A stretch of 64,000 bases of DNA from Leptospira semungkisensis (lineage in GTDB: Bacteria; Spirochaetota; Leptospiria; Leptospirales; Leptospiraceae): contig NZ_RQEP01000010.1 of the NCBI RefSeq assembly GCF_004770055.1, positions 364,328 through 428,327 of the forward strand, read 5' to 3'. Positions 41,592 through 50,675 of the stretch are shown here, piece after piece. The position numbers and the translations under genes are program-made. The notes beneath the pieces are model-generated. The model was not told the origin of the DNA, searched no databases, and was given only the letters and a program-made list of their open reading frames with translations. Each line of letters begins with the position of its first letter. Positions within the stretch are counted from its first letter, which is position 1.

Positions 41592-42224
41592 ATGAAGATA
41601 TCCGAAGATATGGTGCAAAAGCACGGTATTCGTTTTAAGGAATCCGACATTATTTTTGATGAAAACGAACCCGCCGATCAGATGTATCTGATCCTAACCG
41701 GCAAAGTGGGAATTCATAAAAAGGTCAAAGAAGCCTTCAAACTTTTGATCGAATTAAAAGAAGGTGATATGTTCGGCGAGATGGCCTTGGTGGATCGCAA
41801 ACCGAGAAGTGCGAGAGCCATTGCAAAAACTGACGTATTGCTTTTCGCGATCACCGAGAGCGTATTTTATAGTCTTGTTCAGACAAATCCCTCCTTCTCA
41901 CTGAAAATGGTAAAGATGCTTTCTTCTAGATTGAGAGAAACCAATCAAACCATTGCGAGTCTCTTAAAAGGCGACAGAAAGAATCTTGTTACTTCTGCAT
42001 TGATTACGTTCAGCCAGACAAGAGGAGAGCAAGAAAACGGAATGTATAAGGTTCACTTAGCAGCATTTACAAAATGGGCAATTCTACGAGTGGGCTTGGA
42101 ACATCAGGATCTCGCGTCTGCAATCAATCTATTAATAAAAGATAAATTAGTAGAGCAAGGCAAGGACGATCCTCACCATATTTACATTCGAGATACATTC
42201 TTCAAATATACAATGGATCATTGA
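41592..42224 (+). CDS. Crp/Fnr-type cyclic-nucleotide-binding regulator
   Basis: 210 residues. The cNMP-binding jelly roll covers residues 10-120 ([40 protein letters not shown]) with the FGEMAL phosphate-binding cassette. After the dimer helix comes a C-terminal part of about 75 residues with a helix-turn-helix-like stretch ([20 protein letters not shown]) that is less typical than in Crp. Three bases before the acyltransferase gene, and divergent from the 36951-41431 block, which it may control. Confidence 0.85.
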   Translation: MKISEDMVQKHGIRFKESDIIFDENEPADQMYLILTGKVGIHKKVKEAFKLLIELKEGDMFGEMALVDRKPRSARAIAKTDVLLFAITESVFYSLVQTNPSFSLKMVKMLSSRLRETNQTIASLLKGDRKNLVTSALITFSQTRGEQENGMYKVHLAAFTKWAILRVGLEHQDLASAINLLIKDKLVEQGKDDPHHIYIRDTFFKYTMDH

Positions 42225-42227
42225 TTC

Positions 42228-43439
42228 TTGTCCTCTACTAATACAAAACCGGCCAAACCGGGAAGACAAGATTATCTAGATAATCTACGCTCTTTCGCAT
42301 TATTGTTAGGGTTAGCATTTCACGTTGCAATAGTATATGCAGCAGTCATAATATACCCTTTACGGAATCAGGATCGCTCGATTGCGTTCGATGTCTTCGG
42401 AGAATGGGTGCATATCTTCAGGATGCCTCTGTTCTTTGTGCTTTCCGGATATTTTACGGAAAGAACCTTTCTCTCAAAAACACTTTCCGAATTCCTAAGA
42501 TTGAGAGGACTTAGGATCATCCTTCCCCTCATCCCTGGGATCATATTATTCGCGCCGATGCAATATTATGTAAACGCGTTGCAAGAAGGTTATACAGGAA
42601 ATTATTTCAGATTTCTCTGGGAAGAATTCTTGCTCAAGAATCCGGCACCTTCTCACCTTTGGTTCATTCTCTATTTGGCAATGTATACCGGAGTGTATCT
42701 GGTCACTCGACCGATCTTCTTGAGAATTCGGACCTGGATCCTACCTATTTCCAGATACGGAGGGGAAAATGCGAACGAACATCCTACTCGTAAATGGGAA
42801 TTTCTACTGATCGTAGGAATTTGGAGCACGATTTGGACCTGTTGCATTAATTACTTTTTCCTAAAGGACGAAAAGTATTTCAATATAGAACCGGTACAAT
42901 TCTTCTATGATCTTAGCTTCTTTGTTTCCGGTACCTTCTTGTTAGGAAGAGAAAGCATTCTGTTGAAGGGAAAAACGGATGCGGTCGACATCTCTATCTT
43001 AGGGCTGTTAGCAGTCGCATTCTTTTTCGTATTCTTTAAGATCAGCGAGATAGATCCATACTGGTCTTATTTCGGTTATGCCGGGATAGGTATCCGAATA
43101 CTTCATATTTTTCTAAAATGCTTAGGCGGATGGATCTGGATCTCTTTCTTTATCCGTTTATTCCAGATATTCTTTCATGAATCAAACTCGCTCTCTAAGT
43201 ATCTGAGAGAATCGAGTTTACCTGTATATCTAATCCATCATCCCATATCTCTCGGAATCGGGTTCTTGGTGGTAGAAACTGGGCTCTCGATCTGGACCAA
43301 ATTCTTCCTACATCTGTTCTTAGTGTATACGGCGACCTTCGGAGTGTATCATTTCATTATCCGAGGCTCTAATTTCTGGCTTACGATCCTGGGGAACAGG
43401 GGCTTGAGCTGGACCGGAAAGGGAAAGGGAGCGGCGTAA
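42228..43439 (+). CDS. Acyltransferase 3 family membrane protein (OpgC-like)
   Basis: 403 residues, about ten membrane helices. The N-terminal DYLDNLRSFALLLGLAFHVA and SHLWFILYLAMYTGVY are hallmarks of acyltransferase-3 enzymes; the layout, with FRMPLFFVLSGYFTERTF, is that of OpgC, which adds succinyl groups to periplasmic glucans. It moves an acyl group across or onto a sugar in the envelope. TTG 42228 start four bases after the stop of the regulator, so the two are coupled. Confidence 0.9.
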   Translation: MSSTNTKPAKPGRQDYLDNLRSFALLLGLAFHVAIVYAAVIIYPLRNQDRSIAFDVFGEWVHIFRMPLFFVLSGYFTERTFLSKTLSEFLRLRGLRIILPLIPGIILFAPMQYYVNALQEGYTGNYFRFLWEEFLLKNPAPSHLWFILYLAMYTGVYLVTRPIFLRIRTWILPISRYGGENANEHPTRKWEFLLIVGIWSTIWTCCINYFFLKDEKYFNIEPVQFFYDLSFFVSGTFLLGRESILLKGKTDAVDISILGLLAVAFFFVFFKISEIDPYWSYFGYAGIGIRILHIFLKCLGGWIWISFFIRLFQIFFHESNSLSKYLRESSLPVYLIHHPISLGIGFLVVETGLSIWTKFFLHLFLVYTATFGVYHFIIRGSNFWLTILGNRGLSWTGKGKGAA

Positions 43440-43507
43440 GTAAATCCTCTCTCCCAGCTCAAAAATCCCTTGCCAGACGGTCTTCGTTAAAAATCATGTC
43501 TTTTACC

Positions 43508-43581
<74 letters not shown>

Positions 43582-43598
43582 GGTTTAGCGTTCCGATA

Positions 43599-43656
43599 GA
43601 ACGGAATTTTGTAGGACTTTCTACAAAACCTTCGGATCGCTCAAAATATTCCGTTC
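43599..43656 (+). other. Composite hairpin in the tRNA spacer
   Basis: Outer arms GAACGGAAT (43599-43607) and ATTCCGTTC (43648-43656) pair perfectly over nine bases; inside them TTTTGTAG (43607-43614) and CTACAAAA (43621-43628) form an eight-base hairpin. Probably an RNase processing structure that frees the two tRNAs from one transcript. Confidence 0.6.
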
Positions 43657-43667
43657 AACCCTTCAAT

Positions 43668-43740
<73 letters not shown>

Positions 43741-43888
43741 ATTCGTTTTTCCCCTTTATTTTCCTGCATTTTCTACCTGATTGATTGCCGATCCAAATGA
43801 AAGTTTGGCGCCGAAACCTGTCGATTGATCGGAATTCCCCTCTCATAAAAAGCTGGATCTCCTTTCCTTCCGGATCAAAATTCGATCC

Positions 43889-45148
43889 ATGAAACTTTTT
43901 CTTTCCCGTTCTCTCCTTCTCTCTTCCTTTCTAGCCTCCTTCTTTACGATTGGATGCGACGATATCCGTCGGCTTCTAGTTGCGAATGTAGGAGACGCTG
44001 CCAAATACAAGGTCGAAGGAAAAGAATCCGGACTCACCGCTACCTATGTGCAGAAGGATGAAAAAAGAAAAAGAATACCGATCAGTCTTACTACAATAGG
44101 CACCGGTTTTACTCAGCCTACCGATCTTCTGATGATCCCTGGCCCTGATATTTTTCTGGTCACCGAAAAGACAGGAGATCTGAAATGGTTGGATCCAAAG
44201 GACGGCAGTTCAGGTATATTATTAAAAGTGAATGGAGTTCTTACGGAAGCTGAACAAGGTCTCTTAGGCGTTGTTCTCCATCCTCAATTTCCCGAAGTCC
44301 CAAAACTATATTTGAATTACGTAACTAAGAGAGCGGGCCAGGATACAAGCGTAGTCACCGAATGGAATATGGATCTTCCCAAGGATCCTAAAAAGGCAAA
44401 GCTAAGCGGAGAAAGAATCCTGATGGAAGTCAAGCAGCCTTACGGAAACCACAATGCTGGACAACTCGCATTCGGTAAGGATGGCAAACTGTACATCGCT
44501 TGGGGAGATGGAGGTTGGATGGGTGATCCGAAAGCAAACGGACAAAATCCTTCCACCTTTTTAGGCTCCGTTCTGAGGATCGATGTAAACTCCAAGGATC
44601 CTGGAAAAGAATACTCGGTTCCTAAGGACAATCCTTTCTTAGGAAATAAGAATATCCAACCGGAAACATTCGCATACGGCTTCCGAAATCCGTGGAGATA
44701 TTCTTTTGATCCTTCCGGAAGATTGATCATCGCCGATGTGGGCCAAGACTTGTACGAAGAAATTAGTATTGTGGAAGCAGGCAAGAACTACGGCTGGAAT
44801 AAAATGGAAGCGATGCATTGCTTCGAGCCAAAAGAAAACTGCGATAAAACCGGATTAGTAGAACCTATCTACGAGTACGATAGAGAAGATGGAATGTCCA
44901 TCACCGGAGGTTATGTAGTTACGAACGATAGAATTTCCGATCTGCAAGGAAAGTATGTCTTCGGAGATTTTGTTAGTGGAAGGATCTGGGCCTTTGAAAT
45001 CCCGAAAGATGGCAGCAAGGTAAAAGAGGCTTATACCCTCGGAAAATGGCCTATCTTAATTTCTAGCTTTGGCATGGACGCAAGAGGCTCTGTCTATATC
45101 GCTGACTTTGGCGCAGGACAGATCCTAAGAATAGATCCTGCTAAATAA
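43889..45148 (+). CDS. PQQ-dependent sugar dehydrogenase-like lipoprotein
   Basis: 419 residues. Lipoprotein signal ([10 protein letters not shown], cysteine 23). Six-bladed propeller of the soluble aldose/glucose dehydrogenase (GSDH) family: [64 protein letters not shown], and ITGGYVV. Oxidises a sugar in the periplasm and passes electrons to the respiratory chain with PQQ as cofactor; no PQQ biosynthesis gene is in the window. Family members without PQQ exist, so activity is not certain. Confidence 0.9.
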   Translation: MKLFLSRSLLLSSFLASFFTIGCDDIRRLLVANVGDAAKYKVEGKESGLTATYVQKDEKRKRIPISLTTIGTGFTQPTDLLMIPGPDIFLVTEKTGDLKWLDPKDGSSGILLKVNGVLTEAEQGLLGVVLHPQFPEVPKLYLNYVTKRAGQDTSVVTEWNMDLPKDPKKAKLSGERILMEVKQPYGNHNAGQLAFGKDGKLYIAWGDGGWMGDPKANGQNPSTFLGSVLRIDVNSKDPGKEYSVPKDNPFLGNKNIQPETFAYGFRNPWRYSFDPSGRLIIADVGQDLYEEISIVEAGKNYGWNKMEAMHCFEPKENCDKTGLVEPIYEYDREDGMSITGGYVVTNDRISDLQGKYVFGDFVSGRIWAFEIPKDGSKVKEAYTLGKWPILISSFGMDARGSVYIADFGAGQILRIDPAK

Positions 45149-45244
45149 GATTTCCTGCATATACTTTAAACTGCTCTTAAATAACCACCATAACAGGTTC
45201 TTGCAAATCCAATGCAAGGACCTGCTTTTAACGTCGAATTCAAT

Positions 45245-46891
45245 TCAGAACCTGGAATTTGACAATTTCCAGAGATTGATCTTTTCTTGGTTCTCTTCTA
45301 CAAACCGAAGAGATTTCGAAGGCTCCTTTTCCGAAAAGGAAAAGATCTTAATATTTTCGCAGTACAAGATCTCTTTCGGTTCTCCTAAGGTTTCTTTTAC
45401 CTTCTTCTCATCCAATCCATCTAAGATCGCAAACGTATATGGCGTCTTTCTTTCGAACCAGCTCAAATTGTTCTGCCAATAGAATAGCATTAGATCGTAC
45501 AAATAATCATCCGGCTCCAACTTCTCCTTAGAAAAGATCCTCATAGGACGCACGTACCAAAAACTCGCAAGTCCTCTTTTCCAATTCCTCTCCTTAGCAT
45601 ACTGATCCAAACAATCTAGCTTAGGAGAAGAATATACAATCCCAACTCCTTTAGAAGCCGCAACGGTCGAATTCGTAATGACGAGCAGAAGCAAGGCAGG
45701 TCCGAGAAAATACTTTAAAATTTTATAATTCACCAGTCTTTGCAAAAAAAGAAGGCTCATTCCAAGAGAAGACAAAAGAACTCCGCCAAAATAACGATCT
45801 ATTTCCTGGATCCCTTCCCTTCCCGTAAAACCAAGAGAATATCCATAGAATAAAAATACTCCAGGCACCAAGATCCCGAGGGATAAAAACAAAGATCCCA
45901 ATTCGATGCTCTTTCGTTTTTCTTCTTCTTTTTCTTGTCTTAGAATAAAATAGAGAACAGCAAAGCCCGCTAATAAGATGAACAAGTAGATCCAATTCTC
46001 TCTCGCAAATACGAACACAGAACGGAATAAATTACTAATTTCTAATTTTGCAGGTCCGGACTCATGTCCTAATTTAGCCGAAACCAAGGTCCCAGGAAAG
46101 AATACGAAAGGATTCTTTTTAAGCGCTTGGTACGCTACTCTCGCGAGTATGATCCCGAGCAAAATGGGAAAATAAAAATAGATGATCTTTTTGGTTTTCT
46201 GAAATGTTCTTTCTTGGACTAGCTTGGAGACATGCAAAACAAGAAGAGGAATCAGAAAATAAGGCAGGAAAATAAGATCACTCAGAGCGAATAGAAAAAC
46301 AAAGAAGGTAAGGATCACAAATCTCTTTGTATTCTTTTCTTCTTCCCACTTAAAATAGAAGGCCCAGGCCCAGGACAAGCTTGCAAGATTTCCTCCATGA
46401 AACCCAGGAAGGAATACGAACAGATCCTTTTTAAAAAAGAATAATATACTCCCGACAAAGTATCCGAATGTGAGAAGAATAGAGATCTTTCGCGCCTCTA
46501 ATTCTTCTTTCAAGATCGTCTTAAATAGATACAAGATCCCGAATAATAAAAGACTCCATTGTACAAATGAGTATGTGAGATGGGTCGCTTCCCAAGCTCC
46601 TTTCTCTAAAAACAAATAAATGGTTCTCAGTCCAAAATACTGAGCCAAATCCGGGAAAAAATACAAGGCAGGAGTCCAGATCCAACCCTTCAATATCATT
46701 AAAAAGTTTGCGTTGGATTTTAGAAAAAGTTCCTGGTAAATTACGGAAAAGAAAAGAGAATCAGCATTATAAAACACATTCGATAAGGAAGGATCGACAG
46801 CGACCCTTCCCAAGGATACGATCAAACCCAAAGCTCCCAAGATCGGAAGAACTAGGATAAAAATTCGATTTTGAAAAAAAGATCCGCCCAA
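45245..46891 (-). CDS. Large multi-spanning membrane protein (possibly glycosyltransferase-like)
   Basis: 548 residues with ten or eleven membrane helices up to about residue 420 and a soluble C-terminal part of about 120 residues. The layout is like polytopic GT-C glycosyltransferases (a long first external loop, hydrophobic core, soluble tail), but no metal-binding DxD or ED pair is obvious in the first loop. Family not recognised. Divergent from the flavoprotein fusion gene. Confidence 0.7.
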   Translation of the reverse strand: MGGSFFQNRIFILVLPILGALGLIVSLGRVAVDPSLSNVFYNADSLFFSVIYQELFLKSNANFLMILKGWIWTPALYFFPDLAQYFGLRTIYLFLEKGAWEATHLTYSFVQWSLLLFGILYLFKTILKEELEARKISILLTFGYFVGSILFFFKKDLFVFLPGFHGGNLASLSWAWAFYFKWEEEKNTKRFVILTFFVFLFALSDLIFLPYFLIPLLVLHVSKLVQERTFQKTKKIIYFYFPILLGIILARVAYQALKKNPFVFFPGTLVSAKLGHESGPAKLEISNLFRSVFVFARENWIYLFILLAGFAVLYFILRQEKEEEKRKSIELGSLFLSLGILVPGVFLFYGYSLGFTGREGIQEIDRYFGGVLLSSLGMSLLFLQRLVNYKILKYFLGPALLLLVITNSTVAASKGVGIVYSSPKLDCLDQYAKERNWKRGLASFWYVRPMRIFSKEKLEPDDYLYDLMLFYWQNNLSWFERKTPYTFAILDGLDEKKVKETLGEPKEILYCENIKIFSFSEKEPSKSLRFVEENQEKINLWKLSNSRF

Positions 46892-46964
46892 AGAAAATAC
46901 CTGGATGTGAATTTTACTTTTTTGTCACTTTAGGCAAGCCGATTTCGAAATTTCTAATACGATC

Positions 46965-49238
46965 ATGAGTTTGAATCTTCCCATTATATCCTCTTATTTC
47001 AATTGGCTTCGCAACGATGCTCCCGAAGGAGACAAGGAAACCTATCCGGAACTCAAGGCAGGCTTCCAAACCTCCATTCCCGGTCTTTTCATCGCTGGAG
47101 ACCTCACTGGGCTTCCCCTTTTAAAATACTCGGTGCAAAGCGGAACAGAAGCAGTTGCAAATCTTCCTAAGATATCTCCATCCAAATCCAAGACTGATTT
47201 AGATCTCATCATCGTCGGTGCGGGCCCTGCCGGGATCGCCGCCGGTATCCAAGCAAAAAAACAAGGCCTCAAATTCCTAATCTTAGAGGCAAACCGTCCC
47301 TTTCATACAATCACAAGTTATCCGAAAGGAAAACCGATCTTTGCCGAACCGGAAGATCTTCATCCGAATTCTCCTTTGATTATCCGAAACGGAACCAAAG
47401 AAGAATTGTTGGCCTCTCTTCAGTCTATATTAAAAAAATCGAATCTTCCCATCCAAGAAGGAGAGAAGGTTGAGTCCATAATCCCCGCTGGCCCGGACGG
47501 ATCCTTTCAAACAAAAACCGAATCCGGAAAAACATTCCTCTCTTCGTATGTAATTCTCGCCATCGGAAAATCAGGAGATAGCAGAAGATTAGGAATAAAG
47601 GGAGAAGATTCCGAAAACGTATTTCATCGTTTAATCGATCCTGCGGATTTTCAAGGACAGAAAGCCTTGGTAATCGGAGGAGGAGATAGCGCGGTAGAAG
47701 CTGCACTCTCTTTAGTGGACACTGCATCTTCCGTAACTCTTGCCTATAGAGACAAAGAATTGGTGCGTCCAAAAGAAGAGAATAAGACACTCTTTCAAAA
47801 AGCAGTCTCCGAAAAAAAGATCCAATTCTTGCCCAATACAGAACCGGAAGAGTTCCATTCAAAAAAAGTAAAATTGAAACAAGGCAGATCGGTAAGAACG
47901 GAAGATATAGATTCTTCCTTGGTCTTGATCGGTTCCGAGGCTCCCATCTCCTTCTTACAAAAAATCGGGATCCGTCTCCAAAACAGATCTCATTTCACAG
48001 ATATTATAGGCCTTGTTTCTCTCTTCTCATTTTCCGTATTCTTGTATTTCGGAAAAACCGCTTTCTACTACTACAATTGGTATTTCACTGCTTCTACCAT
48101 TGGCTTAGCCGTTTTTGGACTGTCTACCTTAGCCTTAATCGCCAAGAAATCCTCATTGCTCCGCTTCCGATGGGAATGGAAAACATTCAGAAATCTTTAT
48201 TTAACTCTGGCAGCATTGTACTTCATTGCGGTCTACGCGAGTGCAAAGTATCTAGGATTTCTTGTATTCGATAAGTATCCCAGCTTTCATTATACTGTTC
48301 TATATTCTACTACCATTCTATTCTTCGGGATCAGAAGAATGAAGGTCCGTCCCACTCCTTATATCAAAAGACAAACAATCACTCTCATTCTGATCCAGAT
48401 CTTTCCTTTATTCTTATTGCCTGAGATCATTCTGCCTTTCCTGGGAACTCACGGGCTTTTGGGAGCCAAGGACGGATTTATTCTCACCCAAGTATTTCCA
48501 CAGGGAGCCTATTGGAAAGCTTACGGTTTTATCCTAGCTTGGCCGTTGAATATGGGAGTTCTGTACGACGGAGGAATCACTGCCTTCTGGCTTATTTACG
48601 GATTTCTAATGAGCTTTGCCTTGATTCCGTATCTAGTATATAGATTCGGAAAAGGCGCCTATTGCGGATGGATCTGCTCCTGCGGTGGACTCGCCGAAAC
48701 CTTAGGAGACGAGTACAGAACCAGAATGCCTCATGGAAAATTGGCATACAAGCTAGAGCATTCCGGACAATGGATCCTACTCATCGCAGCCATACTCACG
48801 ATTGCCAAATTACTCGGAAGCCACGCTTCCTTTTTAGGGTTCTTAGAATACGGAGCCGATTCTGCAAAGCTATATTATGATTTGATTGTAGACCTTGGAC
48901 TCGGAGGAATTGTCGGGGTTGGTGCCTATTTCATGTTTTCGGGAAGGATCTGGTGCAGGATGTTTTGCCCTCTTTCTGCACTCATGCATATCTACGCAAA
49001 GTTCAGCAGATTTAGGATCTTTTCGGAAAAGAAACGATGCATCTCCTGCAATATTTGCACTTCCGTATGCCACCAAGGAATAGACGTAATGAACTACGCC
49101 AACCGAGGAAGGGCAATGGATAGCGTGCAATGCGTGCGCTGTTCTGCCTGCGTGGTGAGTTGCCCCACCCAGGTGCTTAGTTTCGGAGAATTGAAGAATG
49201 GAAAACCTGTATTAGAAAAACTGAAAGCAATTCTATAG
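46965..49238 (+). CDS. Flavoprotein fused to NapH-like membrane iron-sulfur protein
   Basis: 757 residues with three parts. (1) Thioredoxin-reductase-like flavoprotein: FAD motif GAGPAG at 85-90, NAD(P) motif GGGDSA at 238-243, no CxxC redox pair. The element normally at its C-terminus, SIPGLFIAGDLTGLPLLKYS, is instead at residues 37-55, so the fold appears circularly permuted. (2) Membrane helices from about 350. (3) NapH/CcoG-type iron-sulfur region: YCGWICSCGG near 566, RIWCRMFCPL near 662, then ferredoxin clusters CISCNICTSVC near 692 and CVRCSACVVSC near 723. Probably moves electrons between NAD(P)H and a membrane or periplasmic partner. Confidence 0.88.
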   Translation: MSLNLPIISSYFNWLRNDAPEGDKETYPELKAGFQTSIPGLFIAGDLTGLPLLKYSVQSGTEAVANLPKISPSKSKTDLDLIIVGAGPAGIAAGIQAKKQGLKFLILEANRPFHTITSYPKGKPIFAEPEDLHPNSPLIIRNGTKEELLASLQSILKKSNLPIQEGEKVESIIPAGPDGSFQTKTESGKTFLSSYVILAIGKSGDSRRLGIKGEDSENVFHRLIDPADFQGQKALVIGGGDSAVEAALSLVDTASSVTLAYRDKELVRPKEENKTLFQKAVSEKKIQFLPNTEPEEFHSKKVKLKQGRSVRTEDIDSSLVLIGSEAPISFLQKIGIRLQNRSHFTDIIGLVSLFSFSVFLYFGKTAFYYYNWYFTASTIGLAVFGLSTLALIAKKSSLLRFRWEWKTFRNLYLTLAALYFIAVYASAKYLGFLVFDKYPSFHYTVLYSTTILFFGIRRMKVRPTPYIKRQTITLILIQIFPLFLLPEIILPFLGTHGLLGAKDGFILTQVFPQGAYWKAYGFILAWPLNMGVLYDGGITAFWLIYGFLMSFALIPYLVYRFGKGAYCGWICSCGGLAETLGDEYRTRMPHGKLAYKLEHSGQWILLIAAILTIAKLLGSHASFLGFLEYGADSAKLYYDLIVDLGLGGIVGVGAYFMFSGRIWCRMFCPLSALMHIYAKFSRFRIFSEKKRCISCNICTSVCHQGIDVMNYANRGRAMDSVQCVRCSACVVSCPTQVLSFGELKNGKPVLEKLKAIL

Positions 49239-49610
49239 GAAAAAGTAATTTAGAGGATCGCTAAACTAAGATTTGGCGATTTGACCGGGAATTATTTAAT
49301 GATCCCGCCGGCCTTCAACTCTTGGTCCGTTAAACCGGTGACCCTTCTCACAATGATCAGCTCGATCCCTTTTTGGATCATCTTTCTCGCAACTTCTAAT
49401 CTGGCTTCTGATTTTAACGCTTCGGCTACTGACACATTTGCTCCAAACGAAGTTCCGAATTTGGGACGAAAGCTTCGCTTATGTTGGATTAGACGAAGGA
49501 TTTCCTTTTGTAAAGAAATTTATTTACAAAAGACACTTCTGTAACAATCGCTCTATAAATTTAGATTTTTCCTTGTCAATTTCTTGCTTCTAGTCCAGAC
49601 TCATTTCTCT
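49239..49610. other. Intergenic region with a nuclease remnant
   Basis: Between the flavoprotein fusion and the TfoX-N gene there is no complete gene. The minus strand holds the degraded nuclease/transposase C-terminus described separately. The rest is AT-rich. Confidence 0.5.
49292..49435 (-). pseudogene. C-terminal remnant of an Rpn/PD-(D/E)XK transposase-like protein
   Basis: Minus-strand frame reading ALKSEARLEVARKMIQKGIE and then VRRVTGLTDQELKAGGI to a TAA at 49292. This matches the usual end of Rpn-type recombination-promoting nucleases (helix with ARKM-x-KG, then a TGLS/T-x-EEI motif). No start or nuclease core is left upstream; the frame is closed by a stop near 49520. The plus-strand frame over the same place is a shadow. 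Family match is by pattern only. Confidence 0.5.
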
Positions 49611-50111
49611 ATGAGTTCTTTTTTAATGCATGTCCAAGACAGATTGAAAGTCTGCGGACCTTTGACCTATAAGAATATGTTCGGCGGGTTCGGTGTTTAC
49701 TCCGGTTCCCAAATCTTTGCGATGGTGATCAAGGACCATCTCTATTTCAGAGTGGGACCAAGCAACCAAGCAGAGTACGAGTCTTCCGGCATGGCTCCTT
49801 TCTCTTATTCAGGCAAGGATGGCAAGATCGTTCGAGTCTCTTATTGGGAAGTTCCTGAAGAGATCTTAGAAGATGACGAAGATCTAGTCTTCTGGTTTAG
49901 AAAAGCATTAGCCGAAGCAAATAAAGCAGCTTCCTTAAAGAAGAAGACTCCGGCAAAGAAGAAGGTCTCGAAGTCTCTATCTAAAGTAACGAAGCGTCTT
50001 TCACCAAAGAAGAAGGCTGTTAAGAAGAAAACCTCTAAGCTTGCTTCTAAAAAGAAAGCGACCAAGAAGGCTAAGAGAAAGGTTCCCGCAAAAAAGAAAA
50101 AATCACGTTAA
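49611..50111 (+). CDS. TfoX N-terminal domain protein with histone-H1-like tail
   Basis: 166 residues from ATG 49611. Residues 1-105 form a TfoX_N domain (KNMFGGFGVYSGSQIFAMVI, HLYFRVGPSNQAEYESSG, SYWEVPEEILEDDEDL). The remaining 60 are almost all lysine, alanine, serine and threonine (TPAKKKVSKSLSKV), like bacterial histone-H1 homologues. In Haemophilus TfoX/Sxy acts on competence genes through Crp; here only the N-domain is present. DNA association through the tail is likely. Tail codons are repetitive (AAGAAG). Confidence 0.85.
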   Translation: MSSFLMHVQDRLKVCGPLTYKNMFGGFGVYSGSQIFAMVIKDHLYFRVGPSNQAEYESSGMAPFSYSGKDGKIVRVSYWEVPEEILEDDEDLVFWFRKALAEANKAASLKKKTPAKKKVSKSLSKVTKRLSPKKKAVKKKTSKLASKKKATKKAKRKVPAKKKKSR

Positions 50112-50225
50112 TCTATACGCGGAAGGGACGCGAAGGGTGAGACTCAGTCCCGGTTGCAAACCGGGACCGAAGCGAACGCGAAGCCCGCAGCGGCCCGGTC
50201 GCGCGCTCAGCGCGATCCGCCCCAA
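50112..50225. repeat. GC-rich palindromic block
   Basis: Unlike the AT-rich flanks, this stretch is GC-rich with GTCCCGGTT GCA AACCGGGAC (50149-50169 region), a perfect 9-base hairpin, and the palindromic words GCGCGCTCAGCGCG. It follows the TfoX-N gene directly. Could be a dispersed repeat (REP/MITE-like) or a strong processing structure. Confidence 0.45.
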
Positions 50226-50268
50226 ATTTTTCATTTTACATTTTGCTTTAAAATCATTTCGTGGAAGA

Positions 50269-50631
50269 ATGAGATCGCGATGGTCCAAGCTACTCCTCTG
50301 TTATGCTTTGGTTTCCATACTTGCACTTGCATGGAACTGCGGTCCAACATGTGAGATGGACGAGGCTTCTACTTCTTCGCAAGCCGCTCCTTGTCACCAA
50401 GAGCCTGCTTCGGATGATGCGCAAGGCTGTGATTGGGACACTGGTTCCTTATCTATGGAAGGGAATGGATCCTCTGCGTTTCATTTACTTCCTCCTTCTA
50501 TTTCCTTTTGGTTCGTATTTTCTGCTGCGAATGCTTTCTCCGGATTAGAAAAGAAATCCTTTCAAACTGATATCATTACTTCTCATTCTTTCGAAGTTTC
50601 TCATCTTTCTTTCGTACGCATTCTAGTATAA
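50269..50631 (+). CDS. Small cysteine/histidine-bearing exported protein of the metal efflux locus
   Basis: 120 residues from ATG 50269; a longer frame from 50041 runs through the GC-rich block and is rejected. Signal-like N-terminus ([18 protein letters not shown]), then a short region with C-x-x-x-C, C-H and another C ([18 protein letters not shown]), then a second hydrophobic stretch ([16 protein letters not shown]). Position just before CzcC and CzcA suggests metal sensing or chaperoning outside the cytoplasm, like the small proteins that head Cop or Czc operons. No family recognised. Confidence 0.65.
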   Translation: MRSRWSKLLLCYALVSILALAWNCGPTCEMDEASTSSQAAPCHQEPASDDAQGCDWDTGSLSMEGNGSSAFHLLPPSISFWFVFSAANAFSGLEKKSFQTDIITSHSFEVSHLSFVRILV

Positions 50632-50640
50632 TTTTCTCAT

Positions 50641-50663
50641 ATTATAAATTTCTTTTTTATAAT
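50641..50663 (+). promoter_or_regulatory. AT-only inverted repeat before czcC
   Basis: ATTATAA, nine-base spacer, TTATAAT: perfect 7-base arms directly before the GAGG ribosome-binding site. Could be an operator (Fur-family sites are of this kind) or a small hairpin. Confidence 0.4.
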
Positions 50664-50675
50664 GTGAGGTCCCTA

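Noticed and set aside
49281..49544. Plus-strand 87-residue open frame
   Set aside because: Composition is not protein-like, and the opposite strand carries a recognisable nuclease remnant.
50041..50268. N-terminal extension of the small Cys/His protein
   Set aside because: The extension runs through the end of the TfoX-N gene and the GC-rich palindromic block and gives an arginine-rich leader ahead of a good signal peptide.
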